A DNA stretch of 64,000 nucleotides from assembly GCF_000215995.1 (NCBI RefSeq), contig NC_015680.1:124001-188000 (forward strand). Reading direction: 5' to 3'. The notes below the pieces were generated by a model that was not told where the DNA came from, searched no databases, and saw only the letters and a list, made by a program, of their open reading frames with translations. The DNA comes from Pyrococcus yayanosii CH1 (GTDB lineage Archaea > Methanobacteriota_B > Thermococci > Thermococcales > Thermococcaceae). Each line of letters starts with the position of its first letter. Position 1 is the first letter of the stretch. The position numbers and the translations under genes were made by a program. Of this stretch, positions 36,579 to 44,340 are shown piece after piece.

Positions 36579-37088
36579 ATGGTGGATGTTGAGACTGGGA
36601 AGAAAACCCCCGAGCAGCTGGAAAGGCTTTTAGATGAGCTGGTTGAAGGGATAAAAAACGCCAAGACGCCGGAGGAAGTAGAGCTGCTTGAGAAGAAGGC
36701 GAAGATTGTGGAAGACCTCATCAAGGCCTACGAGGGAGACAAAGACCTTGAGCAGGTCGGAAAGCTTGTGGAAAAGCTTGGCGACGTCATGGAGAACCTT
36801 ATTGGGCCGCTGAAGGACCTCCTCGCAGAGCTCTATAGCCCAGACAGGATAGAGGCTATGGGCAGAAGTGTGGCAGAGTTCTATAAAACTCTCGTTGAAG
36901 CAGGTATGGATAAAGAAGAGGCTACAAAACTGACGAAGGAGTACATGGACAGCATAAACATCGTCAAGAAGCTTATGGAGTCCCTTGGAAGCGTGATGGG
37001 CCATGGAAAGGAGCAGGGCAACTGGTGGATGAAGATGGTGGGGCAGACACCTAAAAAGCCTGGAAACGATGGGGAGGAGGGAGCTTGA
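36579..37088 (+). CDS. helical hypothetical protein of the regulator operon
   Basis: 169 residues, nearly all charged helix (PEQLERLLDELVEGIKNAKT, EEVELLEKKAKIVEDLIKAY), with a tail WWMKMVGQTPKKPGNDGEEG. No family recognised. ATG 36579 follows GAGGTGGTTGAT. It sits between a DNA-binding regulator and a small membrane-associated protein and its stop overlaps the TTG of the latter (TTGA), so the three are probably made together. Confidence 0.65.
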   Translation: MVDVETGKKTPEQLERLLDELVEGIKNAKTPEEVELLEKKAKIVEDLIKAYEGDKDLEQVGKLVEKLGDVMENLIGPLKDLLAELYSPDRIEAMGRSVAEFYKTLVEAGMDKEEATKLTKEYMDSINIVKKLMESLGSVMGHGKEQGNWWMKMVGQTPKKPGNDGEEGA

Positions 37089-37297
37089 GACTTCCCCTTC
37101 GCTTTTTTCTTCGACTTCCCCTTTTACTCTTCAAGCTAGCTGGGTTAGTGGGTGTGATAAACCGCGGAAAGAGGAGGTTCAGAAAGGTTCTAATCGAGAG
37201 CGGCCTTCCTAAAGACGTCGTTGAGGGGCTGGTGGAGAAGTTTGACCCGACAAGGCCGCTCAAGAAAGCCTTTCGGAAGTTCATCTACTGGCCTTAA
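37085..37297 (+). CDS. small basic protein with hydrophobic N-terminus
   Basis: 70 residues from TTG 37085, overlapping the previous stop. RLPLRFFLRLPLLLFKLAGL is a short amphipathic or membrane segment; NRGKRRFRKVLIESGLPKDV is basic. The third gene of the 36128 operon. No family is recognised; coupled translation and a protein-like sequence are the support. It converges on the next gene with a 17-base overlap. Confidence 0.5.
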   Translation: MRLPLRFFLRLPLLLFKLAGLVGVINRGKRRFRKVLIESGLPKDVVEGLVEKFDPTRPLKKAFRKFIYWP

Positions 37298-37676
37298 CCT
37301 TGAAGTGTATCCACTCCCTTTCGTTCAACTCGTTCTTGACTACGATGTAGAGGTTCTCGGTAGTGTTGAAGTTCAGCTTAACGTAGTTGATGTTCTCCCA
37401 TGAGTAAACCGCCGTGAAGCTCTCGCCCTTCTTAAAGTGCTCAAGATTGTGTTTGTCGAGGACGTAAACCGAGAACAGCCTCCCCTCGACGTATCCATCG
37501 ACGTGAACATTGGCAGGAAGGATGTCCACTTTGAACTCGCCGGCATTGTAGAGTTCCCTTTCGTCAAGGTACTGGAAGCCGATTGCATTGATTATTTTCT
37601 CTCCATTCACCCCCACGATGACACACATCAAGGTGAGAACTGCAAGAGCTACTATCACTTTGGACACCTTTCTCAT
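37281..37676 (-). CDS. secreted hypothetical protein, 131 residues
   Basis: A cleavable signal or anchor, KVSKVIVALAVLTLMCVIVG, leads into a beta-rich domain (EFKVDILPANVHVDGYVEGR, VYSWENINYVKLNFNTTENL). The open frame begins seven codons earlier, but ATG 37676 follows GGGTGGCCCC. No family recognised; like the 33536 gene it is extracytoplasmic. Confidence 0.6.
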   Translation of the reverse strand: MRKVSKVIVALAVLTLMCVIVGVNGEKIINAIGFQYLDERELYNAGEFKVDILPANVHVDGYVEGRLFSVYVLDKHNLEHFKKGESFTAVYSWENINYVKLNFNTTENLYIVVKNELNEREWIHFKVKASR

Positions 37677-37762
37677 GGGGGCCACCCAATGAAACAAAAT
37701 TCATGAGCTTAAGAACTTTTCCTAACAGAAAAAGTTATAACTCCGAGGAGATTCGTTGAAAC

Positions 37763-38224
37763 ATGCCGTTCACTCCCTTTCATCTTGGCCCGGCGTTGCT
37801 GTTCGCGACAACTCTCGACTTCCCGACATTCCTGATCGCTAACGTCATCGTGGACTTTGAGCCCTTTCTCGTGATGACCTACGATTTAGACCTGCGCTAC
37901 GGCTACCCTCTCCACGGCTTCTTCCACACATTCCTCGGAGGGGCGCTCGTTGCTCTGATTCTGGCGGAAGGTATGGTCGTCCTCTACAGCCAGTTTGGAA
38001 AAGAGGTGAACATCAAGAAGCTCAGAATCACTGCGCTGAGCGGGATCTGGCTCCACATAGTCCTTGATTCTTTTCTTTATATGGATATAAAGCCCTTCTT
38101 TCCTCTGAGCTGGAATCCGTTCTATGGCCTGTTCTCTGGCATCGAGGTTTACGGATTCTGCGTGGTGGCATTTGTCATTGGAGCACTACTGCACATTGTT
38201 ACTAAACGAAAATGGGAATCATAG
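37763..38224 (+). CDS. YdjM-like membrane-bound metal-dependent hydrolase
   Basis: 153 residues with four hydrophobic segments. PFTPFHLGPALLFATTLDFP, VDFEPF, YPLHGFFHTFLGGALVAL and GIWLHIVLDSFLY supply the conserved His, Asp and Glu of the YdjM/DUF457 family, whose residues suggest metal-dependent hydrolysis in the membrane. AAAGTTATAACTCC (about 37726) is the promoter. Confidence 0.75.
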   Translation: MPFTPFHLGPALLFATTLDFPTFLIANVIVDFEPFLVMTYDLDLRYGYPLHGFFHTFLGGALVALILAEGMVVLYSQFGKEVNIKKLRITALSGIWLHIVLDSFLYMDIKPFFPLSWNPFYGLFSGIEVYGFCVVAFVIGALLHIVTKRKWES

Positions 38225-38233
38225 CAGGATAGT

Positions 38234-38428
38234 TCAAGTGCCGTAAATTTTCTTCTTGAAGAACTCTGTTAGGTCTTTCCCGATAACTTCTTCGGCGAGC
38301 TCCATAAATTTCTTAGAATCTATCCCTTCGATATCTCTGCTCCTTCTCACAAGCTCATAAAAGGCGTTGCTGAGACGCTGATGGAGTGCAACGTTAGAGC
38401 GAAGAAAATGGAGATAAGGAACGAGCAC
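38234..38428 (-). pseudogene. remnant resembling a metallopeptidase C-terminus
   Basis: The - strand frame SKKFMELAEEVIGKDLTEFF then KKKIYGT and a stop is like the tail of M1/M61-type aminopeptidases (GKDLxxFFxxWxYGT). The N-terminal residues VALHQRLSNAFYELVRRSRD keep helical character, but no zinc site is present. Treated as a fragment. Confidence 0.35.
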
Positions 38429-38454
38429 TCAGTTCGTCGGCATTCCAGACCTCA

Positions 38455-38790
38455 TCAGGAGTTCACTATGGCCTCCTCCTCATCCTGCGGTAGTATCTGC
38501 GGCTCGTAGGCTACATCGTACTGCCTTGAGAGCACCGTGGTGAGAGGTCCTGACGTGGTCCCTTGAGCTAATTATAAGGTTCTAGAAGGCGTACCCAGCC
38601 ACTCTTCAAGATCCTTGATGCCGACATTCCCGATGAGTGCTCCCACCTCAAGGGTCGCAACTTCATTCTGTATTCCCTGCTCCATGAGCTGGTCGTAAAG
38701 GCCTGAAGCTTTGTTGTTCCATTTTCATATCTTTTTTGGATGCCTCACCACAGACCTCCGCTAAGAGAGATGCAAGTAGGGCATTGGTAG
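38455..38790 (-). pseudogene. DUF2202 protein pseudogene
   Basis: Read on the - strand, SGLYDQLMEQGIQNEVATLE and VGALIGNVGIKDLEEWLGTP match the ferritin-like DUF2202 helix pair; after a frameshift the tail SRQYDVAYEPQILPQDEEEA ends the gene. The stretch between them, which should carry the long central helices, is deleted. LASLLAEVCGEAS near 38770 may be its leader. Confidence 0.6.
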
Positions 38791-38890
38791 TCGAAGTGTG
38801 AAAGATCGTTTTTGATACTGGGCAGGTTTAAGTTTAAAAAGACATCTACTGCATAGTGTTTGAGCAAAATTGGGGCGAGAGGTGAAGAAA

Positions 38891-39673
38891 GTGGCAAAAC
38901 CTATAGTGCCTCTCTATGAGGTTGCATATGACATCACAATGCTTGCGGTTATTGGTTATGTATGGCTTTTCTTCTTAAGGAGATGGAACCGGTACATGGC
39001 CGAACTCAGATCGTTTGCTCGTAGAGCGGCAATATTCCTTGGTTTCGGCTTTATTGGGAGGGTGATAGACCTCGTAGACAATTTTATTGAGGTGCCTTAC
39101 GGGGAAATTGCCACGGCGATTCTATATGGAGTTTCAATAGCGGGGGTTATATATACCACGGTTCATTACCTCAAATTTCTTGAGGTTAAATACGTCCTCG
39201 TATCACCATCGCCAAAAATTGCAAACAACAACAGTGAGGAGAAAAAACTAGTTGGCGCCTACATAATTTCTGGCTCGAGAGTTAAGATTGTCGAGGTCAT
39301 AAATATGATAAAAGAACTTAAGGTGCCGATATTAGTTTTTACGCGTTCTCCGGAGTTCTATAAAGGTCTCGATGAGAATGTAAAAATCGTGTGGATTAGT
39401 CAGGCCACGGACGTTGGTATTCCTCCCACAAAACTCCACGTCATCCAGGATTATGCTATAAGATTTGCAAGGGAAAGTAACCATGCTATTGTTGTTATAG
39501 ATTGCCTTGAATATCTCCTTATATACAACGAGTTTTCAAGCGTCTTCAAGTTCCTCGTTAACTTGAAGGATCATTTGAGAATGCTGAACTCCGCGTTGAT
39601 ACTCGCCGTTGATGAGAAGGCCCTTGACAAAAGGCAGTATCACCTATTAATCAACGAGTTCGAACCCCTCTGA
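38891..39673 (+). CDS. membrane-anchored DUF835 protein
   Basis: 260 residues. Two or three N-terminal membrane segments (ITMLAVIGYVWLFFLRRWNR, RAAIFLGFGFIGRVIDLVDN, ILYGVSIAGVIYTTVHYLKF) precede a cytoplasmic DUF835 domain from about residue 110: VKIVWISQATDVGIPPTKLH, AIVVIDCLEYLLIYNEFSSV and ALILAVDEKALDKRQYHLLI. DUF835 is abundant in Thermococcales and resembles a degenerate RecA/KaiC-like strand order; its role is unknown. GTG 38891 follows GAGGTGAAGAAA; TTG 38870 is possible. GTTTAAGTTTAAAAAG (38826-38841) is the promoter. Confidence 0.8.
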   Translation: MAKPIVPLYEVAYDITMLAVIGYVWLFFLRRWNRYMAELRSFARRAAIFLGFGFIGRVIDLVDNFIEVPYGEIATAILYGVSIAGVIYTTVHYLKFLEVKYVLVSPSPKIANNNSEEKKLVGAYIISGSRVKIVEVINMIKELKVPILVFTRSPEFYKGLDENVKIVWISQATDVGIPPTKLHVIQDYAIRFARESNHAIVVIDCLEYLLIYNEFSSVFKFLVNLKDHLRMLNSALILAVDEKALDKRQYHLLINEFEPL

Positions 39674-39750
39674 TATTCGCTAATTTAGGCTTTCTGGACC
39701 GGCAGGTTTTAAACATTTCCGACCACGGAATTTAGGGGGAGATTGTCCAC

Positions 39751-40203
39751 GTGAAATTCGTGACCGAACGTGTGGCCTTCAGTCCGATGCCCACCCTGGA
39801 GGAGCTGGGCGAACTGCTAAAGGAGTTCAGGGCGTTTGTCGTGCTTGTGGAGGACTTCGAACTTGAATACGATATTGAGGCCCTGGAGGAGGTTGTGGAC
39901 GTTCTCTACTCCCTCATACCCGACTTCCCGGCCCCTAGCCTTGAGCAGCTCCTTGAGATAGTCCAGTGGATAGAGGCGAGGGTCAGGGAGGGTAAGAAAG
40001 TTCTAATTCACTGCCTCAGCGGCTCGGGACGGAGCGGAACAGTGGCAGTCGCCTACCTGATGTATTCCCAGGGACTTTCCCTCCATGACGCCCTCTCAAA
40101 GGTTCGATCCCTCAAGCCGAGTGCCATTGAAACCGAAGACCAGATGGATGTCCTGAGGGCCTTCGAGGTCTTGCTGGCGTGGGACCGAAAAGTTTTTAAA
40201 TAG
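39751..40203 (+). CDS. dual-specificity protein tyrosine phosphatase
   Basis: 150 residues. The CX5R active site, His87-Cys88-LSGSG-Arg94-Ser, is complete, and the general acid is probably the Asp in SLIPDFPAPS near residue 58. The family dephosphorylates Tyr and Ser/Thr in archaea. GTG 39751 is the start. Its last codons contain the promoter of the 5S rRNA gene. GGTTTTAAACATT (about 39703) is its own promoter. Confidence 0.9.
   Translation: MKFVTERVAFSPMPTLEELGELLKEFRAFVVLVEDFELEYDIEALEEVVDVLYSLIPDFPAPSLEQLLEIVQWIEARVREGKKVLIHCLSGSGRSGTVAVAYLMYSQGLSLHDALSKVRSLKPSAIETEDQMDVLRAFEVLLAWDRKVFK
40185..40203 (+). promoter_or_regulatory. 5S rRNA promoter inside the phosphatase gene
   Basis: CCGAAAAGTTTTTAAATAG overlaps the last codons and stop of the phosphatase gene. 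Its TATA part is about 25-30 bases before the 5S rRNA 5' end, as expected for an independent 5S-tRNA transcript. Confidence 0.75.
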
Positions 40204-40222
40204 GTGGCTCTGAGGGTATTCC

Positions 40223-40347
40223 GGCACGGCGGCCATAGCGGGGGGGCCACACCCGGTCTCGTTTCGAACCCGGAAGTTAAGCCCCCCAGCGATCCCGGTT
40301 GTACTGCCCTCCGAGAGGGGGCGGGAAGCCGGGGACGCCGCCGGCCA
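40223..40347 (+). rRNA. rrf: 5S ribosomal RNA
   Basis: About 125 bases. The conserved loop-A/helix III region CCACACCCGGTCTCGTTTCG and GAACCCGGAAGTTAAGCC, and the GGCGGGAAGCCGGGGACGCC end, are those of Thermococcales 5S rRNA; CGGCGG near the start pairs with CCGCCG at the end. Exact mature ends are approximate. It is separate from 16S/23S, followed eight bases later by tRNA-Asp. Confidence 0.95.
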
Positions 40348-40355
40348 CTCAAAGC

Positions 40356-40433
40356 GCCCGGGTGGTGTAGCCCGGTCTATCATACGGGACTGTCACTCCC
40401 GTGACCCGGGTTCAAATCCCGGCCCGGGCGCCA
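40356..40433 (+). tRNA. tRNA-Asp (GTC)
   Basis: A 78-base cloverleaf including the encoded CCA. The acceptor stem pairs GCCCGGG with CCCGGGC, the anticodon stem-loop CGGGACTGTCACTCCCG puts GTC at 40392-40394, and GGGTTCAAATCCC is the T arm. It follows the 5S rRNA and is probably transcribed with it. Confidence 0.97.
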
Positions 40434-40454
40434 AATTCTTCTATTGTCCCTCTT

Positions 40455-41054
40455 ATGGCGATCCACTACGCCGGCCTCAGGATAGAGCTTCATCCAGACG
40501 TTTACGAACCTGCGGAGGACACCTTCCTTCTAGCTGAGAATCTCGACGTTCGGGAGGGAGAAATAGTTCTCGACATGGGGACCGGAGCGGGAATAATAGC
40601 TCTCCTCGCCGCGAGGAGGGCGAGATTTGTCGTGGGTGTTGACATAAACCCCATGGCTATTGAACTCGCGTGGAAGAACGCGCGGTTGAACGGGATAAAA
40701 AACGCCATCTTTATCAGGAGCGACCTCTTTGAGAACGTTAGGGGAACCTTCGACCTCATAACCTTCAATCCGCCCTATCTTCCGGGTGAGAAGGTGGAAG
40801 AGCCAATAGACTTGGCCTTGGTCGGCGGCCCGAGGGGCGACGAGGTTCTCAGAAGATTTGTAGCCCGGGTCGACGAGTATCTCTCGGCTAGCGGGAGAGT
40901 TTTGGTCGTTGTTAGCTCTCTCACAGGCGAGGGCATCGAAGGTACCACAAAGCTCTTCGAGGAGCACGGCTTCGAGACTGAAGTAATCGCGAAGAAGAGG
41001 ATCTTCTTCGAGGAGCTGGCCATCATCAGGGCTACGAGAGCTGAACGCGTTTAA
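40455..41054 (+). CDS. HemK/Mtq2-type protein-glutamine methyltransferase
   Basis: 199 residues. SAM-binding LDMGTGAGIIALLAARRARF lies at residues 39-58 and the catalytic NPPY (105-108, in ITFNPPYLPG) binds the target glutamine amide. It lacks the N-terminal helical domain of bacterial PrmC, like the archaeal/eukaryal Mtq2 (HemK2) enzyme that modifies aRF1. ATG 40455 is used; the upstream frame runs through the tRNA. Its 3' end overlaps a small convergent gene. Confidence 0.9.
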   Translation: MAIHYAGLRIELHPDVYEPAEDTFLLAENLDVREGEIVLDMGTGAGIIALLAARRARFVVGVDINPMAIELAWKNARLNGIKNAIFIRSDLFENVRGTFDLITFNPPYLPGEKVEEPIDLALVGGPRGDEVLRRFVARVDEYLSASGRVLVVVSSLTGEGIEGTTKLFEEHGFETEVIAKKRIFFEELAIIRATRAERV

Positions 41055-41166
41055 CGGTCGTAATTAGCCTGACCCTTGGCTTCTGCTCCTCTCGTTCTTC
41101 TTCGGAAAGCTCTATTTTAAAATCCCTCCACTTGGCCAACATAGGCTCGGGTTTTATATGGCGCAT
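41032..41166 (-). CDS. small hypothetical protein, 44 residues
   Basis: ATG 41166 opens a frame RHIKPEPMLAKWRDFKIELS then EEEREEQKPRVRLITTVKRV to a stop at 41032, overlapping the methyltransferase end by 23 bases. AGGCTTAAATATC (about 41188-41200) is a good TATA box some 25-30 bases before the ATG, so a near-leaderless message is plausible. No family recognised; the sequence is protein-like and it is not a frame shadow of a neighbour. Confidence 0.5.
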   Translation of the reverse strand: MRHIKPEPMLAKWRDFKIELSEEEREEQKPRVRLITTVKRVQLS

Positions 41167-41220
41167 GTCCTCGACTTTTTGCTTAGATATTTAAGCCTTT
41201 CGTCGAAATGCATAACCCGC

Positions 41221-41631
41221 TTACTCCAGCATACCCTCAAGCTCAAGCCTCTTCTTCTGCCTCAGAAAAACGACGGGAACGCCAGCTTCTCTTAGCTTTT
41301 TCCTGAGCATTTTGTCGTTGGTACCTACTATAACGCGGTCATTATTAACGGCAAACTCATATATGAGCTCGTCCGTGGGTCTCTCGCCGAACCTTCCTAT
41401 TTCTATGACCCGAAAGCGCTCAGCTATCGCAAGGGCCATTCTCACCGCTATGAGGTCCCTGCCCCTAACCTTACCCGCTATGACCCTCAATTCCTCGAGG
41501 ACAACATTGGGGATTACCATCTCGTATCTCACATCGAGTATCCTTTCCAGCTCCCCGATTATGTCCACACCAAACTGGCCTGGAACCAGGAGGAAGTTAG
41601 TGTCGGGAACCACAAGCCAGGGGCGCCTCAT
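41221..41631 (-). CDS. PIN-domain protein
   Basis: 136 residues. The PIN nuclease acids are visible: Asp10 in VPDTNFLL, Glu in VLEELRVI, and the Asp of TDELIYEF and GTNDKML near the C-terminus. Relatives of this euryarchaeal group are compared with Fcf1/Utp24 in rRNA processing and usually lie beside aIF2 gamma, as here. ATG 41631; the gene follows aIF2 gamma after 29 bases on the same strand. Confidence 0.88.
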   Translation of the reverse strand: MRRPWLVVPDTNFLLVPGQFGVDIIGELERILDVRYEMVIPNVVLEELRVIAGKVRGRDLIAVRMALAIAERFRVIEIGRFGERPTDELIYEFAVNNDRVIVGTNDKMLRKKLREAGVPVVFLRQKKRLELEGMLE

Positions 41632-41660
41632 GAAAAATCACCGAAAGAAAAGGAGAGAAG

Positions 41661-42896
41661 TCACTCCTTGATAAAGCCGTAGCCTATGAGTCTCCACCTC
41701 GACCCTATCTGCCTGCTTATAGCCACTCTATCGCCCGGCTCGGCACACACGGGTATCTGGAGCTTAAGCTCGATCTCATCCTTGCCGAGGCCCGTGACGA
41801 GTCCCATTGTCCTTGCCGTGCCCACGTTGAGCAACAGGACCTCCTTCCTCTTGATAGGCTCCACCTTGAGCTCCTGCTCCGTTCCGACGACTCTCTCTAG
41901 GAGGTGAACTTCAAGCCTTAGGTCCTCCCAGACGGGCGGAAGTTTTCCAGGCTTTCCGACGACGTTTCCGGCCATGAGGTCACCCTTGGTCAAGTAAGGG
42001 TCGAGCTTCGTCCCAACGCCGACGAGGCCGCCGGGATAAGCCTCATCGACGAATCTCCCTCCAGCCTGGAGGGACACGATCTCGGTGGTTATTGGCTCGT
42101 ACCTTATCCTGCCGTGTTCCTCGTAGGGAACGCCGGGCCTTATCTCTATCTCGTCTCCCACCTTCAGCTTGCCCTGGACGATGGAGCCACCCAGCACACC
42201 TCCCACGAGCCTCTCCGGCGGTGTTCCAGGCTTGTTGACATCGAAGCTCCTAAGAACGAGCATCTTGGGAGGCTTGTTAGGGTCCCTCTTGGGGGTAGGT
42301 ATGAAGTCCTCGATGGCCTTAACGAGGACGTCTACGTTGGCTCCGTGGAGAGCCGAGATGGGTATTATAGGAGCGTTCTCGGCTACGGTCCCCTTTATGA
42401 ACTCCTTTATCTGTCTGTAGTTCTCAAGGGCCTTTTCCCTATCCACGAGCTCTATCTTGTTCTGGGCGATGATGATGTTCTTCTGGCCGATTATCTGAAG
42501 GGCCATCAGGTGCTCTCTCGTCTGGGGTCTGGGACAGGGCTCGTTGGCCGCTATGACTAGGATAGCCCCGTCCATTAGGGAGGCACCGGCAAGCATCGTG
42601 GTCATCAGGGCCTCGTGGCCGGGAGCGTCTATGAATGAAACCCTCCTGACGAACTCTGTCTCATGGCCACAGTAGGGGCAGACGGGCGATGTTGAGTACC
42701 TTCCACAGTTGGGGCACTCCCTTATCTCGGCGTCGGCGAAGCCTATCTTTATCGTGATGCCCCTCCTCAGCTCCTCGCTGTGGGTATCAGTCCAGACGCC
42801 CGTGAGGGCCTTCGTCAGCGTGGTCTTGCCGTGATCAACGTGACCGACCATCCCTATGTTTACCTCTGCCTGCTTCGTCTTCCTTTCCTCCGCCAT
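41661..42896 (-). CDS. translation initiation factor aIF2 gamma subunit
   Basis: 411 residues. The GTPase core brings Met-tRNAi to the small subunit. G1 is [20 protein letters not shown] (residues about 16-35), G3 is [11 protein letters not shown] and G4 is AQNKIELV; the zinc knuckle is [17 protein letters not shown]. Domains II and III ([20 protein letters not shown]) follow. Co-transcribed with the PIN gene; GTAGTTTATATTTCT near 42930-42944 holds the promoter. Confidence 0.97.
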   Translation of the reverse strand: MAEERKTKQAEVNIGMVGHVDHGKTTLTKALTGVWTDTHSEELRRGITIKIGFADAEIRECPNCGRYSTSPVCPYCGHETEFVRRVSFIDAPGHEALMTTMLAGASLMDGAILVIAANEPCPRPQTREHLMALQIIGQKNIIIAQNKIELVDREKALENYRQIKEFIKGTVAENAPIIPISALHGANVDVLVKAIEDFIPTPKRDPNKPPKMLVLRSFDVNKPGTPPERLVGGVLGGSIVQGKLKVGDEIEIRPGVPYEEHGRIRYEPITTEIVSLQAGGRFVDEAYPGGLVGVGTKLDPYLTKGDLMAGNVVGKPGKLPPVWEDLRLEVHLLERVVGTEQELKVEPIKRKEVLLLNVGTARTMGLVTGLGKDEIELKLQIPVCAEPGDRVAISRQIGSRWRLIGYGFIKE

Positions 42897-43022
42897 GGCT
42901 CTCGCCTCCGAAAATGTTGGGGAAGGGGTAGTTTATATTTCTTTGCCCATTTCCTGGAAAAAACTTCACCTACCTCAATGGTCCAGTTCTCAAGTCTAAA
43001 AGGGAGGAAGGTAGGAAAAGGG

Positions 43023-44003
43023 TCAGTGCTTTATGAACCTTTCCTCTACGTCATCCCTCATTATGAGGACGACACGGCTGGGCGCGTACTCGTCTTCGAT
43101 GTGATAGCCGGGCAGGTGCCTAACGAGGGCCTCCGCAAAGGCCTTGATATCATCATGACTCGGCATATTGTTTATCGTTAAGCGGTTCCGGGAGAAGCCC
43201 ACGAACATATAGGCTTTCGCCTCGACGAACATCGGTTTAGCCTTCATTATCAGCTTTGCGTAGCCCTCGGGGTTGTGCATGTTCTCGCCCTTGACTAATG
43301 TCAGCCTTATCACAGTCCTCGTGGGCAGGTCCCTCATGAGCTCGAGCGTCCTCAGTATCCTGTCCCAGCCGTCAGGTATCATGGGGATGTTCACGCGGTT
43401 GTAAGTCTCTATGTCGGGGGCCGTTACTGAGACATAAAGTTGCGTCGGTAGCTTGTCCTCCTTTATCATCTCCTCCAGTCTCTCCGGCACGGTTCCGTTG
43501 GTGACTATAAATGTCGTGAAACCGCGCTTGTGGAACTCTTCGACGAGGTCACCCATGTATGGATAGAGCATAGGCTCGCCAGAGAGACTTATGGCTGCGT
43601 GCTTTGGATGCCAAGCTTCCTCGAACGTCTCCTTGGTAACCTTTGGGTTGCCCTTGTAACCGACAAGAAGCTTTCTCTGAGCCTTTATGCTCTCCTCGAC
43701 GATGAAGGCTGGGTCGTCCCATGGTTCTGGAAGCTCGGTTCCAAGGAACCCCTCCATTGGGCGCCAGCAGAATATGCAGTTGTGGGTGCACCATGCCGTT
43801 ACCGGTGTCATCTGCAGACAACGATGGCTGTGAATGCCGTAGAACTTCTGCTTGTAACAAAAGCGGCCCTTTGTCAGGCTCTCCTTGAGCCAGTGGCAGA
43901 GCTTGACGCCGCTGTGGTGGCCCACTATGATGTAATGCTGCTTCCTGAAGAGCCCCGCGATTTCCTCGGGCATGTTCGGATTGGATCTCACGACTATCGC
44001 CAT
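43023..44003 (-). CDS. taw1: tRNA 4-demethylwyosine synthase Taw1
   Basis: 326 residues. A radical SAM enzyme that condenses pyruvate carbons onto N1-methylguanosine-37 of tRNA-Phe. The radical SAM cluster is Cys72-Cys76-Cys79 (WCTHNCIFCWR) and the second cluster uses Cys36, Cys49 and Cys62, the even 13-residue spacing known for TYW1. SLSGEPMLYPYMGDLVEEFH is the SAM-binding GEP region. ATG 44003 follows GGTGAGGCTA. A TATA box GTTTTTTAAGAG lies at about 44045-44056. Confidence 0.95.
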   Translation of the reverse strand: MAIVVRSNPNMPEEIAGLFRKQHYIIVGHHSGVKLCHWLKESLTKGRFCYKQKFYGIHSHRCLQMTPVTAWCTHNCIFCWRPMEGFLGTELPEPWDDPAFIVEESIKAQRKLLVGYKGNPKVTKETFEEAWHPKHAAISLSGEPMLYPYMGDLVEEFHKRGFTTFIVTNGTVPERLEEMIKEDKLPTQLYVSVTAPDIETYNRVNIPMIPDGWDRILRTLELMRDLPTRTVIRLTLVKGENMHNPEGYAKLIMKAKPMFVEAKAYMFVGFSRNRLTINNMPSHDDIKAFAEALVRHLPGYHIEDEYAPSRVVLIMRDDVEERFIKH

Positions 44004-44340
44004 TAGCCTCACCTAACTCACTCTGGATGGAAGTCAGAGTAGCCTCTTAAAAAACCTGATGGACCAGGATTGTTCCCCTCCATTGTCGAAAAATTTTCAA
44101 TTTTCTATTATGTTTAAGTTAAGTATCTTGGAGTTTTAGTCTCCCTGAGCGCAATGTTTTGGCATTTCAGGCATCCTTTTAGAAATGTTTCAAAACACAT
44201 TTTGAGGGGATTGTTGTATTTTGTACATTGGATTTTCCTATATTTGGATGATAAAATGTCAATATGCAATTCACGAAAAACTTAAGTATATGTGCTCTAT
44301 CATGTGGGAGCGAATAAAATTGTACTGAGGTGTTGTTAAA
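44004..44340. other. AT-rich intergenic region with two promoters
   Basis: No gene is seen in these 337 bases. The left end holds the taw1 promoter; the right end holds ACGAAAAACTTAAGTATATG (44273-44292), a strong promoter for the broken subtilisin gene. The stretch between (44060-44270) is markedly AT-rich with no open frame or recognisable motif. Confidence 0.6.

Noticed and set aside
36128-37297. Toxin-antitoxin system
   Set aside because: No toxin fold (PIN, RelE, HEPN, Fic) is recognisable in the two downstream proteins; described only as an operon of unknown function.
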